A stretch of DNA of 64,000 bases from Actinomycetes bacterium. GTDB taxonomy: Bacteria; Actinomycetota; Actinomycetes; Actinomycetales; Micrococcaceae. This document shows positions 16,653-25,521 of the stretch, piece by piece. Made by a program: the position numbers and the translations under genes. Under the pieces are notes generated by a model. The model had not been told where the DNA came from and did not search any database. It was given only the letters and a program-made list of their open reading frames with translations. The DNA is taken from positions 62,001-126,000 of the forward strand of contig JAFAAV010000068.1 of the NCBI GenBank assembly GCA_023426375.1. Direction: 5' to 3'. Position 1 is the first letter of the stretch, and every line of letters begins with the position of its first letter.

Positions 16653-17285
16653 ATGGTGGATATCATCAACATTCCCGGTACGCTGCGCACCGAATTCGGC
16701 AAGGGCTACGCCCGCCGCGTGCGTCAGAACGACCAGATCCCCGCAGTGATCTACGGCCACGGTGCCGAGCCCCTGCACGTGATCCTGCCCGGCCACGAGA
16801 TGATGCTGGCTTCCCGTAACCCCAACGCTGTTCTCGAGATCAACGTTGACGGTGACGGCCACCTGGCCATGATCAAGGAAGTTCAGCGTCACGCTGTGCG
16901 CCCCGAGATCCTGCACATCGACCTGCTGACCGTCCGCCGTGGCGAGCGCGTCGAGGTCGAGATCCCCGTTCACGTCGAAGGTGAAGTTGCACCGACCGCC
17001 GTGCACAACGTGGAAGAGAACGTTCTGGTCATCGAGGCCGACGCCCTCAAGGTTCCCGAGTACGTCATGGTCAACATCGATGCACTCGAGCCCGGCGAGC
17101 ACGTCTACGCCAAGGACATCACGCTGCCCAGCGGCGTCACCTTGGTCTCCGACGAGGAACTGCTCGTCATCAACGTGTCCGAGCCGGTCCAGCAGGACCT
17201 GGGCGAGGAGCCGGAGGAAGGCGAAGAGGCTGCCGAGGGTGAGGAAGCCGCTGAGGAAGAGGCTCCCGCCGAGGACGCAGAGTAA
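16653..17285 (+). CDS. rplY: 50S ribosomal protein L25 / general stress protein Ctc
   Basis: 210 residues of the long CTC type: an N-terminal L25 5S-rRNA-binding domain (LRTEFGKGYARRVRQNDQIPAVIYGHGAEP, HVILPGHEM), a beta-rich TL5 C-terminal domain, and an acidic tail (EEPEEGEEAAEGEEAAEEEAP). Strong SD GAAGGAG before ATG 16653. Followed by its own terminator and then pth, the common actinobacterial arrangement. Confidence 0.95.
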   Translation: MVDIINIPGTLRTEFGKGYARRVRQNDQIPAVIYGHGAEPLHVILPGHEMMLASRNPNAVLEINVDGDGHLAMIKEVQRHAVRPEILHIDLLTVRRGERVEVEIPVHVEGEVAPTAVHNVEENVLVIEADALKVPEYVMVNIDALEPGEHVYAKDITLPSGVTLVSDEELLVINVSEPVQQDLGEEPEEGEEAAEGEEAAEEEAPAEDAE

Positions 17286-17334
17286 GAATTCCCTTGACCG
17301 CGCTGACATGTTGGTCGGCGCAGTGAAGTGATCG

Positions 17335-17376
17335 AACACGGCGGTAGGTGCCCACGGGTGCCTGCCGCCGTGTTTT
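17335..17376 (+). terminator. Rho-independent terminator of rplY
   Basis: AACACGGCGG (17335-17344) pairs with CCGCCGTGTT (17365-17374); inner AGGTGCCC/GTGCCT extends the stem and TTTT follows. Confidence 0.8.
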
Positions 17377-17491
17377 CGTGAGTGCAGTTTCCATGAGCGC
17401 ACCGTGTAACCGATGGGCTCATGGTGAAGATATCTGACCGCAGCGCAACGGTGCTGCAGCGAGCTGAAGACCGAACCGAAGGAGGCCATCC

Positions 17492-18079
17492 GTGGCAGAT
17501 CGCACGTTGGTGGTGGGGCTGGGTAACCCCGGTGACCGTTACGCGGGGACACGACACAACGCGGGTGCCATGGTGTTGGCCGAACTGGCCCACCGCGCGG
17601 GCGCCAAACTGTCGGCGCACAAGAGCCGCGCGGCGGTCGCGGAAACGCGGATGAGCCCGGGGTCGCCGCGGCTCGTGCTGGCCCAGCCGCTGAGCTACAT
17701 GAACACCTCCGGCGGTCCGGTGTCCTCGCTTCTCAAGTACTACGACCTGGACGTGGACAACCTGGTGGTCATCCACGACGAGATCGACCTCCCGTTGGGC
17801 GCGGTCAAGCTCAAGCGTGGCGGTGGAGAGGGCGGCCACAACGGGCTGCGCGACATCACCAAGGCGCTGGGCACCAAGGACTACGTGCGCGTGCGCGTGG
17901 GTGTGGGGCGGCCCCCGGGCCGCATGGACACCGCCGACTACGTGCTCAAGCGGTTCTCCGGTTCGGAGTCCAAGGAACTACCGCTGCTGATCAGCGAAGC
18001 GGCTGACGCGGTGGAGATGCTCACCGAAAAGGGTCTGATCGACACCCAGCAGTACTTCCACGCACGCCTGTCCTCATGA
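17492..18079 (+). CDS. pth: Peptidyl-tRNA hydrolase
   Basis: 195 residues from GTG 17492 with GGAGG 5 nt upstream. Releases peptides from peptidyl-tRNA dropped by ribosomes. Family hallmarks are present: VVGLGNPGDRYAGTRHNAG with the catalytic His, QPLSYMNTSGGPV, VIHDEIDLPLGAVKLKRGGGEGGHNGLRDI with the catalytic Asp and the Asn-containing loop, and RVRVGVGRPPG. Length is normal. Confidence 0.96.
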   Translation: MADRTLVVGLGNPGDRYAGTRHNAGAMVLAELAHRAGAKLSAHKSRAAVAETRMSPGSPRLVLAQPLSYMNTSGGPVSSLLKYYDLDVDNLVVIHDEIDLPLGAVKLKRGGGEGGHNGLRDITKALGTKDYVRVRVGVGRPPGRMDTADYVLKRFSGSESKELPLLISEAADAVEMLTEKGLIDTQQYFHARLSS

Positions 18080-18217
18080 AAATGCCCCGTCCCGAAAGCT
18101 CGGGACATGCGAGGCGCTCAACCTGGCGTAACCACCATTAGTCACCGCCCACGCGCGCGACTACCGTGGAGACGGCCGGTCCGTAAGCCGATGAGCGACA
18201 GCTCGTGAGAAGGAGTC

Positions 18218-19513
18218 ATGACCACTACCCCCCTGGACAACGAGCAGGTCCTGCAGCTGAAGCAGGATTTCCCGCTGCTCACCGAAACACAGGTGGCGGG
18301 TCATCCGCTGGTCTACCTGGACACCGGCGCCACCTCGCAGGTACCGCTGGCGGTCGCCGACGCGGAGCGCGATTTCACCTTGCGTCACCGCGCCGCCGTG
18401 CACCGCGGCGCCCACACCCTGGCTGTCGAGGCCACGGATTTCTTCGAGGACGCCCGCGCGACTGTCTCCCGCTTTGTGGGTGCAGATCCCTATTCCCTGG
18501 TGTGGACTTCCAACGCCACCGAGGGCCTCAACCTCCTGAGCTACGCGATGTCCAATGCGACCGCGGGCTCCAATGGCTCCGAGCACGCTGAGCGCTTCCG
18601 CTTGGGCCCCGGTGACGAGATCGTCACCACCCAGGCCGAGCACCACGCCAACCTGATCCCGTGGCAGGAACTGGCCGCACGGACCGGCGCCACCCTGCGC
18701 GTGGTTCCCGTGGACGAACGCGGCCTGATCACGCCGCAAGCGGTCGCCGCCACCCTCTCGGAGCGCACCAAGCTCGTCGCCTTCACGCACGTGTCCAACG
18801 TGACGGGCGCGATCACGGACGTGCCCGGCGTCGTCGCCGAAGCACAGAAGGTCGGCGCGCTCACGGTGCTGGACGCGTGCCAATCCGTTCCGCACATGCC
18901 CATCGACTTCCCGGCCCTCGGCGTGGACTTTGCCGTATTTTCCGCGCACAAGATGCTGGGCCCCACGGGCATCGGCGCGCTCTACGGCCGCCGCGAGCTG
19001 CTCAACGCGTTGCCCACGTTCCTGACCGGCGGTTCCATGATCACCAAGGTCACCACCGAGCACGCGCAGTACCTCGACTCACCCGTCCGCTTCGAGGCCG
19101 GCACGCAGCGCATCAGCCAAGCCGTGGCCTGGGCCGAGGCCGTTCGCTACCTCGAGAAGATCGGCATGGACCGCATCGAGGCGTGGGAGGCCGAGCTCGG
19201 CGGCCGGTTGGCGCGAGGGATCACGGAGATCGACGGCGTTCGCCTCCTCGGTCCCGCACCGGGCGTCGAGCGCGTGGGCCTGGCCAGCATCGACGTGGCC
19301 GGGGTGCACGCCCATGACGTGGGCCAGCTCCTGGACGTGGCCGGGATCGCCGTGCGCGTGGGTCACCACTGCGCACAGCCGCTGCACCGCGAGTTGGGCC
19401 TCACAGCCAGCACGCGCGCGAGCACCTATTTGTACAACACCACCGACGACGTCGATCGCTTCCTCGACGAGCTTTCGCGCGTTCGCGGCTACTTCCGGGC
19501 GGAGGGCGCATGA
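18218..19513 (+). CDS. sufS: SufS-type cysteine desulfurase
   Basis: 431 residues, fold-type I PLP enzyme that takes sulfur from cysteine for Fe-S cluster assembly. PLP lysine in FSAHKMLGPTGIGALYG; cofactor contacts in TSNATEGLNL and TQAEHHANLIPWQ; the persulfide cysteine in RVGHHCAQPLH; C-terminal STRASTYLYNTTDDVDRF. SD GAGAAGGAG before ATG 18218. It overlaps sufU by 4 nt (ATGA), and SufU is its usual zinc-dependent sulfur acceptor. sufBCD are not adjacent here. Confidence 0.93.
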   Translation: MTTTPLDNEQVLQLKQDFPLLTETQVAGHPLVYLDTGATSQVPLAVADAERDFTLRHRAAVHRGAHTLAVEATDFFEDARATVSRFVGADPYSLVWTSNATEGLNLLSYAMSNATAGSNGSEHAERFRLGPGDEIVTTQAEHHANLIPWQELAARTGATLRVVPVDERGLITPQAVAATLSERTKLVAFTHVSNVTGAITDVPGVVAEAQKVGALTVLDACQSVPHMPIDFPALGVDFAVFSAHKMLGPTGIGALYGRRELLNALPTFLTGGSMITKVTTEHAQYLDSPVRFEAGTQRISQAVAWAEAVRYLEKIGMDRIEAWEAELGGRLARGITEIDGVRLLGPAPGVERVGLASIDVAGVHAHDVGQLLDVAGIAVRVGHHCAQPLHRELGLTASTRASTYLYNTTDDVDRFLDELSRVRGYFRAEGA

Positions 19514-19989
19514 GCGCTGAGCTGGACCAGCTGTACCAAACCATTATTCTGGAGCACTCCCACAAGCGCAGCGGGGAGACTGAACAGGACGTCTCATCGG
19601 CCGGTGAGCGCAGCGGCGTCTCGCACCAGTACAACCCCACGTGCGGTGACGAGATCACCGTGCGCGTTGCGGTGACTGCCGGCGAGAATCCCACCGTGGA
19701 GGCCGTGGAATGGAACGGTGAGGGTTGCTCGATCTCGATGGCGGCGGCGTCGGTCTTGTCCGAGATGGCACCCGGTATGACCCTGCCCGAGCTGGAGGCC
19801 ATGATCGAGCACTTCCGCGAGATGCTCCGTTCCCGTGGCCAAGTGGCACCCGACGAGGAAATCCTGGGCGACGCCGCCGCGTTTGCTGGGGTGTCCAAGT
19901 TCGTGGCGCGGGTGAAATGCGCGATGCTCAGCTGGGTGGCCGTGGAGGACGCGGTGAACCAAGCGGCGTCGAAGGCCCGAACGACATAG
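19510..19989 (+). CDS. sufU: SufU iron-sulfur assembly sulfurtransferase
   Basis: 159 residues. NifU/IscU-like fold with the three cysteines of the SufU zinc site: NPTCGDEITV, WNGEGCSISMAAASV, and FVARVKCAMLSW near the C-terminus. Receives sulfur from SufS, with which it overlaps by ATGA. Transcript ends at a strong hairpin 48 nt downstream. Confidence 0.93.
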   Translation: MSAELDQLYQTIILEHSHKRSGETEQDVSSAGERSGVSHQYNPTCGDEITVRVAVTAGENPTVEAVEWNGEGCSISMAAASVLSEMAPGMTLPELEAMIEHFREMLRSRGQVAPDEEILGDAAAFAGVSKFVARVKCAMLSWVAVEDAVNQAASKARTT

Positions 19990-20037
19990 CTCTGCGGACG
20001 AGGGAGCGCACCAGCGGCCCGCGATCCTGACATGACG

Positions 20038-20077
20038 AACGGCCGGTGAGAACCTTAGAGGTTCTCACCGGCCGTTT
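20038..20077. terminator. Rho-independent terminator between convergent sufU and nhaA
   Basis: AACGGCCGGTGAGAACCT pairs perfectly over 18 bp with AGGTTCTCACCGGCCGTT around a TAG loop, followed by T. Confidence 0.88.
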
Positions 20078-20109
20078 CGCTGTGCGGCCGAGGGCGGGCC
20101 GCGCAGGAC

Positions 20110-21396
20110 CTAGTTGTCGTAGACGTCCGGGTCCACGCCGTGCGCACGCACCTTCTTGTACTTGGCGTTGCGGGCGAGCAGCATGCCGCCACCAATCAGT
20201 GCCGCCAGCATGGAGCCGAACAGGATGCCCACCTTGGCGTGATCGTTGTGGGGGCTGCCGATGCCGAAGCTCAGCTCGGCCACGAGCAGGGACACCGTGA
20301 ACCCGATACCGGCCACGAACGACATACCGAACAGGTCGAACCAGGTGTAGTCCTTGTCCTTCACCGCTGGGCTGAACCGGTCCATGAGCCACGCCGCACC
20401 GAAGATGCCCACGGGCTTACCGATCAGCAGACCCGCCACGATGCCCAGAGCCACGGGGTCTGCGGCGGCGGACTTGATGCCATCGATACCACCGACGGCA
20501 ACACCGGCGGAGAAGAACGCGAAGATGGGGATGACCAGGCCGTTGGACAGCGGACGGAAACGGTGCTCCAGGGCGGGGGCCAGTCCCATGTCGGGATCCT
20601 CGTGACGGATCACGCGGGGAGTGGTCTTCATGACGGGAACCATGAAGCCCAACAGCACACCGGCAATGGTGGCGTGCACGCCGGCTTCGTAGACGCACCA
20701 CCACGTGGCCACGCCGATGGGCAACAAGATGACCCAGGCGGCCCAGTGCTTGGCCATGAACCAGTTGGCGTACTTGTGGGTGAGGACCCAGAAGATCACG
20801 AGCAGCACCGCGGCACCGCCCAGGAACAGGACGCGCACGGATTCCGTGTAGACGAACGCGATGATGATGATCGCGATCAAGTCGTCCACCACGGCCAACG
20901 TCAACAAGAATGTGCGCATGGCCGTGGGCAGCGCGGAGCCGACGACCGCCAGGACGGACACCGCGAAGGCGATATCCGTGGCGGTCGGAATCGCCCAACC
21001 GTGCATGGCCGTTTCTTCGGCGCCGGCGGCGATGTTGATGCCCAGATAGATCAAAGCGGGCATGATCACGCCGCCCACAGCGGCGACCACGGGCAGCATG
21101 GCCTTTCGGATATTGCGCAGCTCGCCGTTGACGAACTCCGTCTTGAGCTCGAGCCCCGTGAGAAAGAAGAAGATGGCCAGCAGGCCGTCCGCGGCCCATT
21201 CGCCGACCGTGTGATCGAATCCGGGAACACCGATCCCCACGTGGGCGTCACGCACGCCGAAGTAGAAGTCACCCAGCGGTGAATTGGCGATGACCAGAGC
21301 AGCCACCATAGCGATCAGCAACAGCAGGCCGCCCGTGGTGTCACGCCTCAGGAACGCACCCAGATTGCCCGCGCGTGACGGATTGTTCACGGCCAC
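20110..21396 (-). CDS. nhaA: Na+/H+ antiporter NhaA
   Basis: About 428 residues from GTG 21396. This start is preferred because TATGAT, a good -10 box, lies at 21439-21444 inside the longer frame (open to 21456), and GGAG precedes the GTG. About 11-12 transmembrane helices. NhaA signatures: GLLLLIAMVAALVIANSPLG, FFFLTGLELKTEFVNGELR, AIPTATDIAFAVSVLAVVGSALP with the paired ion-binding Asp (TD) region, and FLLTLAVVDDLIAIIIIAF with the essential DD. Expels sodium at the expense of the proton gradient. Confidence 0.94.
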   Translation of the reverse strand: MAVNNPSRAGNLGAFLRRDTTGGLLLLIAMVAALVIANSPLGDFYFGVRDAHVGIGVPGFDHTVGEWAADGLLAIFFFLTGLELKTEFVNGELRNIRKAMLPVVAAVGGVIMPALIYLGINIAAGAEETAMHGWAIPTATDIAFAVSVLAVVGSALPTAMRTFLLTLAVVDDLIAIIIIAFVYTESVRVLFLGGAAVLLVIFWVLTHKYANWFMAKHWAAWVILLPIGVATWWCVYEAGVHATIAGVLLGFMVPVMKTTPRVIRHEDPDMGLAPALEHRFRPLSNGLVIPIFAFFSAGVAVGGIDGIKSAAADPVALGIVAGLLIGKPVGIFGAAWLMDRFSPAVKDKDYTWFDLFGMSFVAGIGFTVSLLVAELSFGIGSPHNDHAKVGILFGSMLAALIGGGMLLARNAKYKKVRAHGVDPDVYDN

Positions 21397-21438
21397 ATTC
21401 AAAGCCAAACTCCATTCGATCTGCGGATATCTTGGGTC

Positions 21439-21444
21439 ATCATA
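21439..21444 (-). promoter_or_regulatory. -10 box of nhaA
   Basis: TATGAT on the minus strand, followed about 40 nt later by GGAG and the GTG start at 21396. The -35 is not clear. Confidence 0.45.
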
Positions 21445-21458
21445 TAGCCTCACCAACT

Positions 21459-21491
21459 AAAAACCGGGGGCCGTTCGAGCGACCCCCGGTT
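21459..21491 (-). terminator. Rho-independent terminator of the DUF2505 gene
   Basis: On the minus strand AACCGGGGG pairs with CCCCCGGTT and is followed by a TTTTT run (plus-strand A's at 21459-21463). It separates this gene from the nhaA promoter. Confidence 0.85.
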
Positions 21492-21511
21492 CTCAGGTAA
21501 TGCGTTAATGA

Positions 21512-22009
21512 TCAGTGCTTGGAGATCCAAGATTCTGCGGCGCGTGCCTGCAGGGTCAGGGCCTTGCCGATGTAGGGCTCGGCGGCAGCGGCGATCTTCT
21601 TGCCGACCAGCGGAATGTTGGCGACCACGTCACCGGCAACGTCGATCACGGTTTCTTCACCGGAGGGCTTCAGGTTCTGAGTGGCGTTGGCACCCACGGG
21701 CAGGCCGTGGGCCTTGATCTCGGTGCGCACGTTACGGGAACCGTCCGCGGCCGGAGCGTCGTAGGTGTCCACCTGGTTGAGCTTGACGGCACCCTTGACG
21801 AACTTCTGGACCATGTCGGGCAGCTTCTCCGGGGACATGGTGCGCACGGTGGTCACGGTGAAGGCCGTGTTGATGTCACCGGAAACCTCGAAGGATTCCA
21901 GCTGCGTACCCGCGCGGTCGCTCACGTGACGGACGAATGCCTCGTCGACGAAGGTCTTGAGCACGGTCTCCAGCGGAGCCTTGACGGTGGTGGAGGCGTT
22001 GACAGACAT
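21512..22009 (-). CDS. DUF2505 (START-like fold) protein
   Basis: 165 residues from ATG 22009, which has CTAGGAG 5 nt upstream; the open frame extends much further but without an SD. It reads SVNASTTVKAPLETVLKTFVDEAFVRHVSDRAG, then a beta-rich middle and GDVVANIPLVGKKIAAAAEPYIGKAL, the layout of the actinobacterial DUF2505 family (SRPBCC/START-like). Cytosolic, with no known reaction. Monocistronic, with its own terminator. Confidence 0.82.
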   Translation of the reverse strand: MSVNASTTVKAPLETVLKTFVDEAFVRHVSDRAGTQLESFEVSGDINTAFTVTTVRTMSPEKLPDMVQKFVKGAVKLNQVDTYDAPAADGSRNVRTEIKAHGLPVGANATQNLKPSGEETVIDVAGDVVANIPLVGKKIAAAAEPYIGKALTLQARAAESWISKH

Positions 22010-22171
22010 GGTTCTCCTAGAAATCGATGAACGCGAGACGCGTTGTGGCCAGCGAATCCATCCTAGGCCCATGATCATCCGGGAGACCTGAGAGAAAGCG
22101 GGGTTGGGCTGTCCGCTAAAGATGGGACAGCCAGTTTGGCCCTGGGAAGCTGCCGATTGCGCGCTCAAACC

Positions 22172-22177
22172 TAGACT
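22172..22177 (+). promoter_or_regulatory. TAGACT -10 box of the GT4-hydrolase-flippase operon
   Basis: TAGACT sits inside CTAGACTGGA (22171-22180), a decamer shared with the promoters at 31670 and 43484. The implied leader to ATG 22313 is about 128 nt. Nothing else is evident in the roughly 300-nt gap. Confidence 0.45.
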
Positions 22178-22312
22178 GGAGAAGACCCGCGGCAGGGGAA
22201 TGCCGCAGGGTCACATAAACGGGGTGGGGATCCCGTGACCTGCGTGTTTTGTCGCGCTGACTAGGCGCTCTGCAGTAGTTCATGCGGTGCGCGCTTCATC
22301 AGGGGGAAATAG

Positions 22313-23707
22313 ATGAACGGTTCCAGCTCGCCTGCAACGGGCACTTTGGTGCAGCAGACGCACCACGACACCTCCGGCGCCCGGCACCGGGCCCACGCTC
22401 TGCAATCTCCGCATCGTGATGCCGCTGATCCGGGCACGCCGAGCGGACCCGTGGTGCTGCACGTAGTGGAAGCCTTTGGCGGGGGCGTGGCCGCGGCCGT
22501 GCGGGATTACGCGCGAGCCACCCCGGAATGTGATCACCACTTGCTGTGCCATTTGCGCCCGGAGGCCGTGAACCTCGAGGACCAGTGGGACATCGACTTC
22601 GCTTCCGTGCGTTTTCTGCCCGGAGGTCACCTGGCCAACCTGAAGGCCACCCGTTGGGCCATCAGCGAGATCCACCCGGACGTGATCCACTCCCATTCCA
22701 GCTACGCGGGCGTCTATGCACGCCTGGCCGTGGGGCACCTGCCGCGCAAGCCGGTGGACACCTTGTCACCGCTGCGCACCCCCGGGGCGCCCACGACCCG
22801 CGCCGAACGACACGGCGACCTGTTGCGAGAAGGACAGCGGCGGCGTCGGATTCGGGCGGAGAAACTGGCCCAACGCGGACCCGTGGCCCGCAAGGTGCAG
22901 AAGTACTTCGACCCCGCGCTCGCCCACATCAAGCAGGTGTACACGCCGCACGCGTGGTCGTTCTCGCGCCTGGACCACTCGCGTCTGACCCGGCTGGGGT
23001 TCTGGGCGCTCGAAGGTGCGCTGGCCGCGCGGACGGACGTGCTGGCCGGATGTTCGAAGGCCGAGAACAACGTGGCCCACTGGGGCCCGGTGTCCCCGCG
23101 TACGGTCTACGTACCCAATGTGGCCGAACCTGACTCCAAGCCCCGCCCGACCAAGGGCGCGGATGAACCTCTGGTCCTGGCCGGCGCCGGCCGACTCACG
23201 GCGCAGAAGGACCCCGTGTTCTTCGCGGAGACGGTGCAGGCCATTCGCGATGCCGGCTTCCGCGTAGCCCCCATCTGGGTGGGTGGCGGTGACGAGAAGG
23301 TGGAACAGCTGTTCCGTGACTACGGCATCAAGGTGACCGGCTGGATCGCTCACGACCAAGTGCAGGAACAGCTCAAGACCGCGGACGTTTACCTCCACAC
23401 CGCGCGCTGGGAAGGGTTCCCCATCACGGTGCTTGAAGCCGCGGCGAATCATATTCCGGTGATCGTGCGCCGGATCCGCGTGTTCGACGATTCCGGCCTT
23501 CCGCTGGTCGTGGACACCCCCCAGGACGTGGCCGCGCGCTGGAACGAGATCGTGGATCCGGAGACCCGCGATCACCTGTGCGGTTGGTCCCAGCAGGCCT
23601 TGTGGGAGAACTGCCGCAAGGTGCAGCGGGACCGACTGTGTGAGATCTACGGGGTGCACGTGCCCCTCTTGGAGAAGAAGGCGTTGGGCGCGCCGTCAAC
23701 ACCATGA
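22313..23707 (+). CDS. Family 4 glycosyltransferase
   Basis: 464 residues, GT-B fold. After a divergent 40-residue N-terminus, the first Rossmann domain reads VVLHVVEAFGGGVAAAVRDYA and VIHSHSSYAGVYARL; the donor domain has LVLAGAGRLTAQKDPVFFAETV, PIWVGGGDEKVEQLFRDY and the GT4 signature RWEGFPITVLEAAANHIPVIV (E-x7-E type). Adds a nucleotide-sugar-derived residue to a lipid-linked surface glycan; donor unknown. ATG 22313 follows AGGGGGAAATAG. ATGA overlap with the next gene, so first cistron of a three-gene EPS operon. Confidence 0.87.
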   Translation: MNGSSSPATGTLVQQTHHDTSGARHRAHALQSPHRDAADPGTPSGPVVLHVVEAFGGGVAAAVRDYARATPECDHHLLCHLRPEAVNLEDQWDIDFASVRFLPGGHLANLKATRWAISEIHPDVIHSHSSYAGVYARLAVGHLPRKPVDTLSPLRTPGAPTTRAERHGDLLREGQRRRRIRAEKLAQRGPVARKVQKYFDPALAHIKQVYTPHAWSFSRLDHSRLTRLGFWALEGALAARTDVLAGCSKAENNVAHWGPVSPRTVYVPNVAEPDSKPRPTKGADEPLVLAGAGRLTAQKDPVFFAETVQAIRDAGFRVAPIWVGGGDEKVEQLFRDYGIKVTGWIAHDQVQEQLKTADVYLHTARWEGFPITVLEAAANHIPVIVRRIRVFDDSGLPLVVDTPQDVAARWNEIVDPETRDHLCGWSQQALWENCRKVQRDRLCEIYGVHVPLLEKKALGAPSTP

Positions 23708-25521
23708 CCACGGGCACAGAACGGGCAGAACAGGTACAGGGGAGAGCTATGCAACAGGATAACTACGCCGGAATTATGGGTCAGGCCATGTGGACCCGCA
23801 GTGGAACCGACGCCATTCAGACGTGGGTGCACACCCCCGTGGACGGGAAGGCACGAGGGCTCGTGGTGCTCGCACCACCGGTGGGCCGCGAACACATCCA
23901 GGCCTACCGTTCCAACAGGCAGCTGGCCATGCTCTTGGCCTCGGAAGGCTATTGCGTGGCGCGCGCGTGCTATCGCGGCGTGGGCGATTCGCATGCTCTG
24001 GAGCCGGATCAGAACGTGGTGGAGGCATGGCGGCAGGACCTGCTCGACACCGCTGCTCACGCGCGCCAGGTGTGCGGGACGGAAGAGCTGCCCGTGTGGG
24101 CCATCGGTCACCGGATCGGTGCCACGCTGCTCGCTGGGATCGCCGAGCACTTCGATCACGTGATCGCGTGGGAGCCCGTGGCAGGGTCCGTGTTCGTGAA
24201 GCAGTGGTCCCGGTTGCGTAACGCCACCCTGCCGGACATCCCCGTGGGCGACCGCGTGGATCTCATGGGACTGTGCCTGAGTAATGAGCAGGCCGCACAA
24301 CTCTCGGCTCTGCGCGACCCTCGCAAACTGGCAACTCTGCCGGAGCACGTGACGATCTTCCGCGAGAAGGACCAGCCGCGCGCCAAGGTCATGTACGGCG
24401 TGGAGTCCCTGGACACACGCGTGCACTACGACATTCTGGATCAGCTGATCCGCATGCTTCCCCGCCCCGAGCTGACTCCCATGGGAGGCGACGGCCGCGG
24501 ACCGCTGCGCAATGAGTTCACCGCAGCCACCGGCATGGAATGCGCGGAGGAGATCGTGCGGGTGGAGCCCAAGGACTACATGGGTGTGCTGACGGGGCCG
24601 GTGGTCACGGACAAGCCCGGTCGTCCGATTGCCTCGCACCCCGGGAAGCCCGTGACGTTCTACGCCCCGGGTGCGTCCGAACCCCGCGACGGTTCCGCAC
24701 TGTGGTCCGAAACCGCGCGCGAGCTCGCCGGACACGGTGTGGCCAGTTTGCGCGCCGATCGCGACGGCGCCGCGGACCGCGCCGAGCTCTGGACGGACCG
24801 TGATCCCAATCCGTACCGGCACGCCAATGCCCAGGCCATGCGCGAGCAGGCCCAGTGGCTCAACAATCACTTCAAGTCCACCGTGGTGGCCACCGTGCTC
24901 TGCTCCGGTGCCTGGGACACCCTGTGCGCGGCCCGCGAACCCCAGGGCATTCCGGTGGACGGCATGATTCTGCTCAATCAGAACGAATGGCGCATGAAGC
25001 AGGAGTTCTTCGATGAACTGCGCAAGTCCTATGACGCTGATGCCCGCCTGCACGCCGCTGCGATCACCTCACAGCAGGCCAAGGAGGAGCTCGCCCGACC
25101 CGCTACGCCGCGCAAGGACGCGGTCAAGGAGAAGGTGGCCGGAGCGGCGTCGGCGGCGAAATCCGTGCTGGGAACCGTCAAGGAAAAGGGCTCCTATGCG
25201 CTGCGTCACTACACGCCCGAGCCGGCGTGGAATCTGATTGCGCGTCACCCTGAGGCGTCCATTGCGGACTACACCCTGGACTGCGCGAGCCGCAACGCCC
25301 GCGTGGTGCTGCTGGTCGGCCCGCAGGACGAACCCCGTTACCGCGAGACCCTGACCCCACGAGCCGTGGAGCGACTCACCGCCCGCGGCCGCGATATCCG
25401 CGAGGAGTACCTGCCCAACGTGGACCATTCCATCCTGTCCCGCACCGCCCGCGACGTGGTGATCACACGAGTCGTTGAACTGCTCTCGCAGTGGGAAGGA
25501 CGGTCGCCCGGGAATGGCTAA
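23704..25521 (+). CDS. Tandem alpha/beta-hydrolase-fold protein of the EPS operon
   Basis: 605 residues with two hydrolase-like halves. The N-terminal half (PVGREHIQAYRSNRQLAMLLASEG, CYRGVGDS) resembles hydrolases associated with exopolysaccharide/exosortase loci, but its nucleophile elbow reads GHRIG, with Arg in the serine position. The second half has VLCSGAWD and a C-terminal NVDHSIL that could supply Ser and His. A lysine/alanine-rich segment (KEKVAGAASAAKSVLG) lies between. Start at ATG 23704 overlaps the previous stop; ATG 23749, after GGGGAG, is an equally good start. Acyl or deacetyl chemistry on the polymer is a guess from context. Confidence 0.6.
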   Translation: MTTGTERAEQVQGRAMQQDNYAGIMGQAMWTRSGTDAIQTWVHTPVDGKARGLVVLAPPVGREHIQAYRSNRQLAMLLASEGYCVARACYRGVGDSHALEPDQNVVEAWRQDLLDTAAHARQVCGTEELPVWAIGHRIGATLLAGIAEHFDHVIAWEPVAGSVFVKQWSRLRNATLPDIPVGDRVDLMGLCLSNEQAAQLSALRDPRKLATLPEHVTIFREKDQPRAKVMYGVESLDTRVHYDILDQLIRMLPRPELTPMGGDGRGPLRNEFTAATGMECAEEIVRVEPKDYMGVLTGPVVTDKPGRPIASHPGKPVTFYAPGASEPRDGSALWSETARELAGHGVASLRADRDGAADRAELWTDRDPNPYRHANAQAMREQAQWLNNHFKSTVVATVLCSGAWDTLCAAREPQGIPVDGMILLNQNEWRMKQEFFDELRKSYDADARLHAAAITSQQAKEELARPATPRKDAVKEKVAGAASAAKSVLGTVKEKGSYALRHYTPEPAWNLIARHPEASIADYTLDCASRNARVVLLVGPQDEPRYRETLTPRAVERLTARGRDIREEYLPNVDHSILSRTARDVVITRVVELLSQWEGRSPGNG

